Assembly (NCBI RefSeq): GCF_030272615.1 | Contig: NC_081407.1 | Coordinates: 442,860,213 to 442,924,212, forward strand | DNA from: Cryptomeria japonica | Lineage: Eukaryota > Streptophyta > Pinopsida > Cupressales > Cupressaceae | DNA: 64,000 nucleotides | Reading direction: 5' to 3' | Shown here: in pieces, positions 10,880 through 21,990 of the stretch | Position numbering within the stretch: position 1 is the first letter of the stretch | Layout: each line of letters opens with the position of its first letter | Notes under the pieces: model-generated | Told to the model about the DNA's origin: nothing | Database searches by the model: none | The model's input: the letters and a program-made list of their open reading frames with translations, nothing else | Position numbers and translations under genes: made by a program

Positions 10880-12410
10880 TCAAGTCTCTATCGGAGGGGC
10901 AGAAACCCCCAATCTGTCTCTCGGGTACTCAAATGATTCCTTTGATAAAGGTTTAGTAAAACTATTTGCAATCTGTTCTTTAGTGTTCACATAAACTAGT
11001 TTGACTTTATTTGCTTCCACCTTCCCCTTTAAAAAGTTGCACTTGATAGATATGTACTTTGTCTTAGAGTGAAATACCAGATTCTTTGATATATCAATAG
11101 CAACATAGTTATCACAATGAATAACTATCGATGCATTACAATCCACCTTTATATCCTTCAATATTTGCTTCATCCATAAAACTTGTTTACAAATAGTAGC
11201 AGCAACAACACAATCAGCTTCACCGGTAGATAAAGAAGTACATGACTGTTTCTTGCTGATCCATGAAACCAACTTCTTTCCAAGAAAGAAATCTCCACCG
11301 GAAGTACTTTTTCGATCATCAACATCTCCAGCCCAATCAACATCTGTATATGCATATAAAGTAAAGTTATCATTCTTAGGGTACCATAAGCCATATTCTG
11401 ATGTACCTTGCAAGTATCTAAAAATCCTTTTCATCGCCATCTCATGGTTTTCTCTAGGATTACTCTAAAATCTTGAAACAATACAAACAACATTCATAAT
11501 GTCAGGCCTAGTCTCAGTCAAATAAAGTAGACCTCCAATCATAGATTTGTATCTTGTAGGGTTTATCAGTGCATAAACATCTTTCCTTGTCAATTTCTCA
11601 TTTGTAGCCATAGGCGTACTTACCAGTTTAGAATATCCCATACCAAATTTCTTCAATAATTACTTAGCATACTTAGTTTGACAAATAAAAATACCTTTGT
11701 CTATTTGAGTAATTTGCAAATCTAAGAAAAAATTCATCTCACCAATCATAGACATCTCAAATTCTTTCTCCATGTTTATAGAAAATTCTATGCATAATTT
11801 ATCTTCACCTCCAAAAATAATACCATCAACAAATACTTCAAAAATCAGTATATCATCATCACTTATTTTATAATATAAATTACTGTCAACATTGCCCTTA
11901 GTAAAACCAAGCTTCAAAAGATATTTATCCAACCTTGCATACCAAGATCTAGGTGCTTGTTTCAATCCATATAAAGCTTTCCTTAATCTGTGAACCATAT
12001 TAGTATCATATGATAGTGAAAAACCATCAGGTTGCTCAATATAAACTTCCTCATCAAGATCCCCATTCAAGAATGCACATTTAACATCCATCTGATAAAC
12101 CTTGTAGTTTTTGTAAGTAGCATAGGCAAGAAATAATCTTAGAGCTTCAATCCTAGCTACTAGTGCAAAATTTTCTCCATAAACAACTCCTTCCTTCTGA
12201 GAATATCCCTTACAAACCAATCTAGCCTTATTCCTTATAACTTTAGCATCCTCATTCAATTTATTCCTAAAACCCCATTTAGTTCCAATAACATTTTTAT
12301 TTTTAGGCCGGGGAACCAAAGTCCATGTGTTATTTTTCTCAATCTAATCTAATTCTTCTTCCATAGCGTTTAACCAAAATTCATCTTTACATGCTTCAAT
12401 TACTGATACC
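10880..12410 (-). pseudogene. Copia-B reverse transcriptase and RNase H, broken
   Basis: The RT piece 11660-12319 contains [56 protein letters not shown] and FVDGIIFGG. In the catalytic block the second Asp of the usual FVDDI is Gly, which would inactivate the enzyme. Piece 11465-11656 continues RT after a stop. Piece 10880-11440 is RNase H with TDVDWAGDVDDRKSTSGG and CDNYVAIDISKN, ending in the usual FTKPL. The breaks are nonsense changes and frame changes. The domain order and wording closely match Copia-D, confirming the same family. Confidence 0.88.
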
Positions 12411-12613
12411 GGTTCAACTTGAGAACTTAATTATACCTCATTAGTTTCCAATCTTCTTCTTGTCACCACTCCATTTCTCTTATCCCCAATGATTTGATCT
12501 TCAGAATGATTCAATCTCACATACCTAGGATTATTTTGACTCTATGTTCCTCTTCTCTATTCTTCGGTTACTGTAGAATTCTCTGATGTTGCTGGAGTAA
12601 TTAGTCCAACTCT

Positions 12614-14000
12614 TTATTCCGGTAGAGGTGCTATTGGTTCAAATATAATCATTTCCACTGTCAGTTCCTTCTCATAAGTTTTGATTTGATTTTTTATCAG
12701 CTCATCTACTTTGACATTAGCACTCTCCACTATCATCTGCAATATGTTGTTATAACATCTATATGCTTTTCTTTCATTAGAATAAACAAGAAATATGCCT
12801 TCATCACTTATAGGATCAAATTTCCCAATAGTATCATCTCTCTTGATATAACATTTACTACCAAAAATTCTGAAATACTTAACTGTAGGTGTATTGCCAA
12901 ACCATAATTCATAAGGTGTCTTACTGGTTTCTCCTTTGATATGTACTCTGTTGAATATATAAATCATTATACTAACTGCTTCTCTCCAATAGATATGAGG
13001 TAGATTAGCTTCCATCATTATTGTTCTAGCAGCATCCAAGATACTTCTGTTTTTCATTTCCACAACTCCATTCTATTGAGGTGTCCAGGGTCAGAAAAAT
13101 GTCTTCTAATGCCATACTTGTCTCAAAAGTTATTAAACTCACTAGATGTGAATTGTCCACCATGATCTGATCTTAAACTTTTAATCTTCAATCCTGTCTC
13201 AGTTTCCACTTTAGCCTTAAATATTTTAAATTTTTCAAATGCTTTAGATTTTTCTCTCAGAAAAGTAACCCACATCATTCTAGAATCATCATCAATGATT
13301 AGTATGAAATATCTATCACCATGAAATTTTTTAACTCTAGTAGGGCCACACAAATTAGTATGAATAAGATCAAGAACATCATTTGATTTATCTTGTACAC
13401 TCCTAAAAGAGGTTCTAACCTATTTACCCATTTGAAATTCCTTACATACCAGATTATAGGGCTTCATAATCTTAAGTATATCTCTAACAACCTTAGTTGA
13501 ACTGATCTTCACAATGCAATCAAAATTTACATGACAGAGCCTTTTATGCCATAGCCAACTCTCATCAATTTGTATAATCAAACATGTCTTCTCACCGAAG
13601 TTCAAATAAAATATGTTACCTTTTTTCTGTGTACCGGTTGCAATCTCCAAGCCATATCTGTTAATGATTTTGCATTTTCCATCCTTGAAAAGTAATTGAA
13701 ATCCCTTATCTACCAATTGTCCTACACGCAAAAGATTATGCCTCTAATGATATAGTTAATTTTCCTTTCATCATACATGCCTTGTCATCTCCAAATCTAA
13801 CTAGTCCACCATCAATTTCTTGCAATGAAAAACTTCCCTTTATCTCCAGTCATATGATATGAACAACCACTATCAATTACCCATTTATCCTTATCCTCAA
13901 TTTTAGCAGCAAGTGCCTTCTCCTTGGGTACATTCTCTTCCAGTACTGGATCATCTTCCTTGATAGCCAAGAATACCCATGCTTTCCCATTACCAGATCC
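12614..14000 (-). pseudogene. Copia-B protease and integrase, broken
   Basis: On the minus strand the protease signature WVIDSGCSYHMTGD lies near 13830-13890. It is followed by the zinc-binding region (WHKRLCHVNFDCIVKI, CKEFQMGK, where a Cys of the HHCC finger has become Phe) and integrase pieces 13123-13353 (IIDDDSRMMWVTF, RSDHGGQFTSSEF) and 12614-13063 (MEMKNRSILDAART, then GIFLVYSNERKAYRCYN). At least four breaks separate the pieces. The Gln in HGGQF, where related copies have Glu, is a further lesion, though not at the catalytic Glu itself. Confidence 0.85.
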
Positions 14001-14198
14001 ATTAGCAGATTCATCTACTATTTCATCATCTGAATCAGTAATGCCTTCCTCATCTGCCAAGTACCATGACTTGTCTCTATTTTTTCTTGAATTTATACTT
14101 GTTCTGATATCCAGGGTTAGGTTTAAATATTTTCTTAACTCTTTCTTCAAATCTTGAATTCCTTTCAGGACATCTAGATTTGAAATGACCAATCTTAT
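14001..14198 (-). pseudogene. Copia-B Gag C-terminus, downstream of the nested insertion
   Basis: The minus strand resumes at 14198 with IGHFKSRCPERNSRFEERVKK, the second half of the zinc knuckle plus a basic tail. The first half is at 21067-21160. Copia-D carries the same sequence uninterrupted, so the split is the Copia-C insertion. An acidic linker leading to protease follows. Confidence 0.85.
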
Positions 14199-15099
14199 TG
14201 TTGGAATCCAAGAACACTGAGAGGGGGAGTGAATCAGTGTTATGTCGGTAACATATAATTTTACTCTTTTACAACATACACATATAAAATGATAAATGAA
14301 GAAACATATAACTTGAAGTAAATAAACCAGCCACATGAATGAACACCATAACACACATAATTTATACGTGGAAAACCTCAAAGAGGAAAAACCACGGTGG
14401 GATTTGTGACCCACAATATCAATTCACTGGCCATATGAAATATATTACATAGTATGGGGGCCTACACATGCAGGAAGGCACACTGCTCAACACAAAAGAG
14501 TCTCACTGACTACAAGCTTCTGCTGAGATAAAATAGTAATAATAAACTCACAAAATGCATCCGCAATGCCAAAAAGGGTTTCGATTATAGCTCTATTTTA
14601 TACTGGTTCATAAACCCTAAACACTTCTAGTGGTATCTCCTTTCTTCCAAGAATGATTTACAAACAATCTACATATCATTGCATGATATAACATTCGCAT
14701 ACAATTTATCTACATACAAATCCTTTGCATTACATAGTTCTACTGCCTTGTCATATACACTCTCCTATTCCGTATCTCACAATGACCTAATAAATTGACT
14801 TATATACCCTTTACAAACAATATGCCTTATGTCGGCTTACAATACATTATAAAAGATATACAATGTCGGCCCAATACAATAATTACAAAATGATTTTACA
14901 AATAAAACTTCCTTTGGATCCTAGACTGATGTCGGCTTCACTGAAGTTCTGGATGCTGGTGCTGGTGTTGGTTGTGACCTTGGATACTCCAATGCCAGTA
15001 TATGTCGGTGAGTACCTCCTAATGCCAGTGTATGTCTTCTATAGAATCTTGTTTCCATAAATGACAACATATGAATCCAATAAGTGTCAATTTCCAACA
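14199..15099 (-). repeat. 3' LTR of Copia-C
   Basis: This 901-bp LTR begins TGTTGGAATCC and ends CCAACA in + orientation. A minus-strand TATAAAATAG at 14593-14602 is a good TATA candidate. It is altered in the partner LTR. The GAGAGGGGGAGTGAATCAGTG motif follows the + strand start. Confidence 0.93.
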
Positions 15100-15100
15100 A

Positions 15101-15113
15101 TCTCCCCCTTTGG
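15101..15113 (-). other. Polypurine tract of Copia-C
   Basis: The minus strand reads CCAAAGGGGGAGA one base before the 3' LTR. Related CTCCCCCT copies lie at about 15178-15186 and 15251-15260. Confidence 0.85.
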
Positions 15114-15343
15114 CATTGATGGCAACACTCATGTGAAAAATGGATTCCCTGTCGGTTCAATGGAAACATGAAACATGCTCCCCCTGAGCTAATTGACTAT
15201 GATTGCAATACACTGTCTGATATCCTCCCCATATTTTTAACAGATATATACTCCCCCTTTGGCATAAATTCCAAAGACTGGTGAAAGAATTGAAAGAATT
15301 TGGTTAAGAATTTGTGCAAAAGAATGAATAAATAAAGATTACT

Positions 15344-18300
15344 TTACCAGAGCTTGACCAATTTCAAGATTTCCGGATAAGATTTCTCCAACAACTGTAT
15401 ATAGGTATCCCAGTTAGTTTTGAAAGTTTCAAATATGGATACAAGTCCACTTAGTAAATGTGCAAGTGTTTCTTTCTCAGTGACTTCAGTCGGTGTGGGC
15501 TTTGCAAGCATATCCATACATTCCCTCTGATGTACAACAAGTGAATCCAATCTTGGACTCACCAAACCTTTGAGACTCCTTGCTCTCTGAATGATCTTGT
15601 CTCTTTCTTTTTCAAAAGAAAAAATTTGGTTCTCCAAAGACAAAATTTGTCCATCAATGGATGTAGTGAGTGAAGTTAGTCCATCAAAATAATTAGCAAT
15701 ATTAGCAATCTTTTCATGTAACTCCTTTAACCTGTTATCTACATTAGTTGTAAGAATTTCTATATTACAACAGACCCTATAGATGTTAGTACACTATTTC
15801 AAAGAATTTATAATAAGTATAAGTTTTTATTCAACCTTCCTCTTCTCTTTTTCAATAATCTGGTCAAAAGCGACTTTCTTAGATAAAGTAAATCTCTCAA
15901 GTGCTTGTCGGTCAAAATCTGCTACAATGATGAAATTTTTTAGATATGTGCTCTGTTAATACCTTAAGCTTGCCGGAAGGGATTTCTTCATTTTCAATCA
16001 TACTATCAGGAATCAATCTGTGCAAAATTGTTATTGATTGATCTATTATTCCTTTGTCTGCAAATCCCTCCTTTATTAGCATTTGAGTAGCCACCATAAT
16101 TAGCTCTGTGAGACTCATCTCAGTGATTGATTTCTTCTCAACTTGAGAAGTGTCAATTGCCAAAAGTTTTGTTGGGGAGTTAACATCAACTATTGGTATG
16201 GTACTGGGAGTCTTATAAGTCCCCTTTTCCTTATCCTCTTTTGATGTATCCCTTTTCTCATCCTCTTTTGCACCGGTGGCTTCGCCACTTGGTGTTGTAT
16301 CTGTTACTGTTGGTGGAGTATTATCCATAATATTGTTAGTACCCTGTAGATTATCTACATTTCCTTGCTCGAACTGTACAAATGTTGTCTCTGTTGATAT
16401 AGATTGTACACTCTCATCAATTTTGGGTCTACCTGCCGGTTGTGTTTGTACACTCTTATTTACTGCCGATATATCCAAAATTTGTTCTAAACTTCCCAAA
16501 ATTCCTTTCTCTTTAGATTTGTCCGGAATGGTGGAAGTTGTTGCCTTAACAAATTCTTCTTGAGAAGTAAGGAAATCTGGATTCTTTTGGAAGAATTTAT
16601 ACTAACCATCTCTGGTCTCATTTATTATCTCATTTACTTTGCCCATCATTAGGCTTATTTGCTAGGGTTTGCTGCTAAAAATTGTTTTGTTGGGAACATT
16701 TATACATCATTTCATTTCCTCATTATTTATAGAGCCACACATATTCAAAAGTTCAACTTCCTTAATTTCCCTATCCCTCTTGACTACATCTAATCTTCTT
16801 GCATCTAATTTATTATACAGTGATAAAGGAATTTCCTTCAAAATCTCTACTAAAGCCTTCTTATAGATATCTATATGTAACAAAATCGCTTCTTCAATTT
16901 CATTTTGCTCATTATCATCTAAAATTTTCATAGAAATTTGATACATTCTTCAAAATACCATCTTTTGTTGCCTCATCTATCAATTATGCACAAGTCATTG
17001 TAACATTACAAGATTCAATTACTTCATCACTCTTTTTGTTCTTGTTGGGGGTTGTAGGAGTGGATGAAACTAGTTTTCTCTTTTGAGTAGGTTTCCTTGC
17101 CGGAGGTGTGAGTGTAGTAGGATTTGTCACTTTTCTTACAAGCTTCCTCCTTGGCTCCACCTTCTCCTCTACCAGAGGCTTGTCATCTTTCTTCCTATGT
17201 ACCCTTCTGAATGCTAGAAGTTGATTATCCTCCAGATCAAAGTTAGATGTGATAGAAGAAATGAAAGTCTCAGGCCTCTTTACCTCAAGAGCACTAGCCA
17301 TTGTCGGTTCATCTACCAGCTTAGATCTAGAACCTAGTTCTGTACCTATCCCATGAGTTACATTTTGAACAAATGCAGACATTTTATCTATTTTCTTTTC
17401 TCTCCTTTTCTTGTTGAAGCCAATTTTGACTTCAAGAGCCTTCTCCTCCATAGTGCCAAAATGTTTAGTCTTGTCATCTAATGGATCTTCAAGCAACATT
17501 TTTACATAAATTTCCAAGATGTTGTCATCAACTTCATATCATAGTTCAGTGACCCATATGGTTCTAGGTTAAATTGCTTCCATGAGGGTTTCATCAGTTT
17601 TTACCATGAAGCAAATATCAGTGGAGTATTTCTCCACAATGTGCTTAGAGATCCTCTCCCTCTGTCTCATGTTTTCTTGAAAATTTTTAAAGTAGCTCCA
17701 AAGCTTTTCATCCCCATCCATACCAAGACCAGTGATTGCATTTTTTATTTGCATACCTACCAGTATGTCATGAGCCTAACGTTTCTTCCCCAAACCTGGT
17801 AGCTCATTCATGAAGTACAACATTAAGAAAACAATAAGATTGCCAAACCTAAATGTTCCTTTCTTGACACCCTTTATTTTGCCAAGATTCAACATTAATT
17901 CACTTCTTAGCCATTCACATAAATCATATTTTCCATCATTCCTTAACATTTGGTGTGCAACATGGATACATGAACTGGCAGCAAAGTTCAATCTATTTGA
18001 TTGGGTTACCTTTTAGGCGATGATCATGCTGGCAAATTTCACATATGTGTCTTTGATGGTGCTGATCCTCATCGATCTTCCATCATGGGTTGCGCAAGTG
18101 AGATTTTCAACCTCAACATTGGAGATCTTCTTCCCAGGTTCCTATCTGACTTTGGGTAAGCTGGTGACCACCTGAATTGCTTCCTTCATGATCATGTAGG
18201 GCCAATCTAGCCAGATGCATTCATTGTGGACCCTGCTCAAAACATATCTGATTACTTCATCCTTGAATTCTGATATGTATAGGATTTCGGTTAACCCTAG

Positions 18301-18592
18301 GTCTTCGATGACTTGATATTCTAGATTTTATTGTTTTGGAGCTTCTTAGTATCATAGATTGGTACATGCTCTTGATCTCCTTGGTACCTAAATCCTCCAA
18401 GGTGCAATGAATATAGGCCCTTACATCTTCTAAATAGACTACGTCGTCGGGAACCCTCGATAATGTGCCCGTAGAGTCTTCCTTCTTTGCCAATTGGGGA
18501 ACTTCCTTAAAAATGGGTCTGAGCATATCCTTAACCTCAACAATGGTGGGATTCACAATGAAATTAGGAGCAAATGATGATCCAGATGCCAT
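15344..18592 (-). pseudogene. Copia-C ORF2: long reading frame of unknown function
   Basis: From an ATG at 18592 the minus strand reads as one long protein broken by a frame change near 18330 and in-frame stops near 18150, 18015, 17776, 17569, 16984 and 15912. The open pieces join smoothly in sense. The first part (MASGSSFAPNF, then DMLRPIFKEVP and VYLEDVRAYIHC) is followed by a folded-looking segment with NECIWLDWPYMIMKEAI, CEWLRSELMLNLGKIKGV and GTFRFGNLIVFLMLYFMNELPG. Then comes a basic, low-complexity region (about 16984-17200, many Lys, Arg, Pro and Thr), an acidic and Thr/Ser-rich region (15912-16499) and a short helical end (15344-15643). I recognise no catalytic motif. It may be a retrotransposon-borne family protein or a captured host sequence. 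The pattern of stops shows it was once translated as a unit, but its role is unknown. Confidence 0.6.
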
Positions 18593-19047
18593 TTCAAAGA
18601 AATACCTGGAAAATGATCGTCGGTTTGAAGATTTTGATTACTTCTTAGATAACTGTTGGAAATCCTTTAGAATGCCTTTTCTTGCTTTTGATCACATGTG
18701 ATTCACCTTTGCTTTGCTATGGTTTTCTTGAGTGTTGGGTTATTGAAGATGAGTCCATTTTCCCTTTTTATCAGTGAGTAAACCCTAATCCTTCACTATC
18801 ATAAATGCTTAGCGATGTACCCTACCGGAAGTCAGTTTCACAGTTTTATGTTAGGTAAACCTTCATCAATGATCAATATAGCTCTCTAGATCTCTTCTGA
18901 GGAATATGAAATATTTGCAATGAATTTTCCAACCCTAAGGCATATGCCTCAGTTACCGATTGAATTTCTTGTCGATGCAGGAATGCTTTGTTCTACCGGT
19001 GGAGTTACTAGTGTAGTTACCAGTGTAGTTGCACCTCCACTTGGTTC
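18593..19047 (-). other. Non-coding spacer between the two Copia-C ORFs
   Basis: About 450 bases have stops in all minus frames. The sequence before the ORF2 ATG reads CATTTTCCAG then GTATTTCTTTGAA, which resembles a 3' splice site, so ORF2 could have been expressed from a spliced RNA. This is only a suggestion. Confidence 0.4.
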
Positions 19048-20094
19048 TTAAAACTTTCTAACCCATCTCTTGGTGTGATCTTGTTGTATTTCATCTACCT
19101 TCTTCTTTCCTTTCTCATTTTCTTTATCATTGCTAACTGGTTTAGTTTTGCTTCTGCAATACTTAGCATTATGACCTATTTTGTTGCATGCATAACATGT
19201 AACATTGTTCTTTTGAATTTCTTTAACATATCCAGTGTCATTTCTTGACCTACATTGCTTAGCCAAATGTCCAAACTTTCCACATGCATGACATTTAACA
19301 TTCGTTCTGTAATCTTCTGACTTATGACCATATTTCTTGCAATTTGTGCATTGACAGGGAACAAAATTGTAGTTTTGATTTCCTCTATTTCTATATTGTT
19401 TAGCCATATGCCCAAATTTATTACAAAAAAAGCATCTACGATTGAATTTATAAGCATTATATTGCCTTACCAATTTCCTTTGTTTCGATGAGTTCCGCAT
19501 ACCGGCTGTTTGATCTTCATTTGTAGTACCAGAGCTTTCACCTTGTACAAATCCAAGTCCTCTAGAATCTTCATTCTGCCTTTGTCTTTTCAATAAGTCA
19601 TCCAACTGTGCAGTACTAATCCTAAATTTTTCTTTATACTCACTTGTAGTAGCCAAATCATCTCTTAGAGTTATTATTTGTCATTCAAGCTCTTGTCCAT
19701 TATTCTGGGATTGTACCAAATTAGTTTTCAACATATCATTCTCATGAGCCAATCTGCCACATTCTTCAGATCTGTTCTTCAGAGATATCGCAAGATTTTC
19801 TTCCTTCTTCTTTTTGTCCTCAATATCTTTTGACATCCTCATAGTTAGGTCTTGCATTTCATTCTTCATGAGCATGTTTGCTTGATTCAATTTCTGACAA
19901 TGTTCCTTGAGTGCATTTTCATCATCCTGGTTTTGCAAAAGTTCCTTCCTCCTAGGTTGAGCTCATGATAACCTTTCTTGCAGGACAAGAATGAATTCAT
20001 TAGTAGAATTCAATTCATCTTGCAGTTTTAAGTTCTTCATCCTTCCAACATCATAATCCTCAAGTGTCATCTCAAGTTTCTTTTCCATAGCCAT
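19048..20094 (-). pseudogene. Copia-C ORF1: coiled-coil and zinc-knuckle Gag-like protein
   Basis: The ATG at 20094 lies about 60 bases after the primer site. After a short open piece and a stop near 19960, residues encoded by 19681-19938 form a clear heptad-like coiled coil rich in Asn, Glu, Lys and Leu. After another stop, 19048-19656 encodes four spaced CCHC-type knuckles: CFFCNKFGHMAKQY, CTNCKKYGHKSEDY, CHACGKFGHLAKQC and CYACNKIGHNAKYC. The first two end in Tyr instead of the last Cys, so only two are complete. Multiple knuckles indicate nucleic-acid binding, probably RNA packaging. The UBN2 capsid signature of the other elements is missing. Confidence 0.7.
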
Positions 20095-20154
20095 GTTTAA
20101 TGATTCCAGTTTTAGGATCTTCCTCAAGTTGTTAAACTTCCTCTAAGGCACCCG

Positions 20155-20166
20155 GATCTGATACCA
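20155..20166 (-). other. Primer-binding site of Copia-C
   Basis: The minus strand reads TGGTATCAGATC two bases inside the 5' LTR. It matches the initiator-Met site except at the second-last base. Confidence 0.8.
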
Positions 20167-20168
20167 AT

Positions 20169-21066
20169 TGTTGGAATCCAAGAACACTAAGAGGGGGGGG
20201 GGGGATTAGTGTTTTGCTAATAAAATATGATTTCTCTTTTACAACATACACATATAAACTGGTAAACGAAGAAACATATAACTTGAAGTAAATAAACCGG
20301 CCACATGAATGAACACCATAACACAAAATTTATATGTGGAAAACCTCAAAGAGGAAAAACCATGGTGGGATTTGTGACCCACAATATCAATTCACTAGCT
20401 ATATGAAAGATATTACATAGTATGGGGGCCTGCACATGTAGGAAGACACACTGCCTAGAGCACACTGCTCAACACAAAAGAGTCTCATTGACTACAAGCT
20501 TCTGCTAAGACAAAATAGTAATAATGAACTCACAAAATGCATCTGCAATGCCAAAAATAGTTCCGGTTATAGCTTTGTTCTGTACCGGTTCATAAAACCT
20601 TAACACTTCTACCACTATCTCCTTTCTTCCAAGAATTCTTTACAAACCATCTACATATCATTGCATGATATAACATTCACATACAAATCCTTCACATTAC
20701 ACAGTTCTACTGCCTTGTCATATACACTCTCCTACTCCATATCTCACAATGACCTAATAAACTGACTTATATACCCTTTACAAATAATATGCCTTATGTC
20801 GGCTTACAATACATTACAAAAGATATGCAATGTCGGCCCAATACAATAATTACAAAATTATTTTACAAATAAAACTTCTTTCTGATCCTAGACTGATGTT
20901 GACTTCACTGAAGTGCAGGATGTTGATGTCGGTGTCAGGTGTGACACTGGATACTCCAACGTCGGTATCTTTCGGTGAATGAATCCTAATACCGTTGTAT
21001 ATCATCTATAGAATCTTGTTGCCATCAATGACAACATATGAATCCAATGAGTGTCAATTGCCAACA
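20169..21066 (-). repeat. 5' LTR of Copia-C
   Basis: This 898-bp LTR starts TGTTGGAATCC and ends GCCAACA next to the duplication CTTAT. It has a 12-bp G run after GAGA. The TATA box seen in the partner (TATAAAATAG) reads TACAGAACAA here at about 20574-20583, so the promoter copy that would drive this element appears damaged. Confidence 0.92.
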
Positions 21067-21933
21067 CTTATTAAATGCAACAAATTTAAAAGGTTCTTTT
21101 CCTTCATACTTACTTCCTACTGGTCCTTTCGGTACTCTTCTAGCCAATAGTGCTTCAAGTTGCTCAAACTCATCATATTCTCTCTTCATATCTTCTAATT
21201 ATTTTTCATATAAAGCTCTCCAATCTTGCTTACCGGTTGTAGATGTAGATGCATGAAAAGAAGGTTCAGTCTTCACAGCTCCAGAAGGTCCAAATTCCTC
21301 AAGTTCAAAAGAAGATAGTTTCCCAACCAAAGTATCTATGTCGACATATGTATTAGTCATTGTTCTCAATTCGTTAATAGCAGTAGCCTTCATTTTGTAA
21401 GCCGGTGGTAGGGCTCTCAGGACTTTAGAAACAACCTCATCTTCGCTCAGAGTTCCACCACAACATTGAATTCCCATAACAATCTCATTTACCATTTCCA
21501 TGAATGCAGTGATCCTTTCGTCTTCTTCCATCTTCAGATTTTCATATCTTACTTGATAACCATCAAGTTTAGCAATCTTCACTGTAGGGTCACCTTCATT
21601 AAGAGCTTACAATTTATCCCATATAGCCTTTCCAGATGATTTTTTGGTTAATCTCATTATTTGTTGATCAGAAAGTGCACACAAGAGGGCTTCTCTCTTT
21701 CTACAATCATTCTCAAGATCCTTGTCCAGGTTTGTCAGAGGAGGATTGTCAGATCCCATATTATAGGGTGGGACACCATTCCGTGTGATCTCCCAAATCT
21801 CCTTGCTAAGACATCTTAGATGAGTCTCCATCTGAATATTCCATATTGTATAATTTGTTCCTTCAAGCCTCGGTATATCCCTTCAAAAGATAGATCCAGA
21901 AGAATTGGATGAACTTGAACTGTTAGTCACCAT
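21067..21933 (-). pseudogene. Copia-B Gag N-terminal part, split by Copia-C
   Basis: The ATG at 21933 gives MVTNSSSSS, as in Copia-D. A stop follows soon after, where Copia-D has CGA and this copy TGA. The piece 21607-21831 carries METHLRCLSKEIWEITRNGVPP. The piece 21199-21582 carries the UBN2 core with RYENLKMEEDERITAFMEMV and CCGGTLSEDE. The first half of the zinc knuckle (FKFVAFNK, both Cys changed to Phe) ends at the Copia-C boundary. At least three breaks make it inactive. Confidence 0.85.
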
Positions 21934-21976
21934 AGGATCTTTCTCAAGCGTTAATCTTTCTGTAGAGAGGACCAAA

Positions 21977-21988
21977 GCTCTGATACCA
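21977..21988 (-). other. Primer-binding site of Copia-B
   Basis: The minus strand reads TGGTATCAGAGC two bases inside the 5' LTR. Confidence 0.85.
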
Positions 21989-21990
21989 AT

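Larger units (their letters stand above)
14199..21066 (-). mobile_element. Copia-C: non-autonomous LTR element with a cargo-like ORF
   Basis: LTRs at 14199-15099 and 20169-21066 bracket 5.1 kb of internal sequence. The element is flanked by a perfect 5-bp duplication CTTAT (14194-14198 and 21067-21071) inside the Gag zinc knuckle of Copia-B. The primer site, polypurine tract and LTR ends are copia-like. There is no DSG protease, no integrase and no RT motif anywhere in the internal region on either strand. It instead carries a coiled-coil plus zinc-knuckle ORF and a second long reading frame that I cannot assign. It would have to be mobilised by proteins from a related element. Several in-frame stops now interrupt both ORFs. 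Confidence 0.88.

Noticed and set aside
14157-14414. N-terminal part of the 200-codon minus frame at 13812-14414
   Set aside because: It lies in the Copia-C LTR; only the part below 14198 is Copia-B coding sequence.
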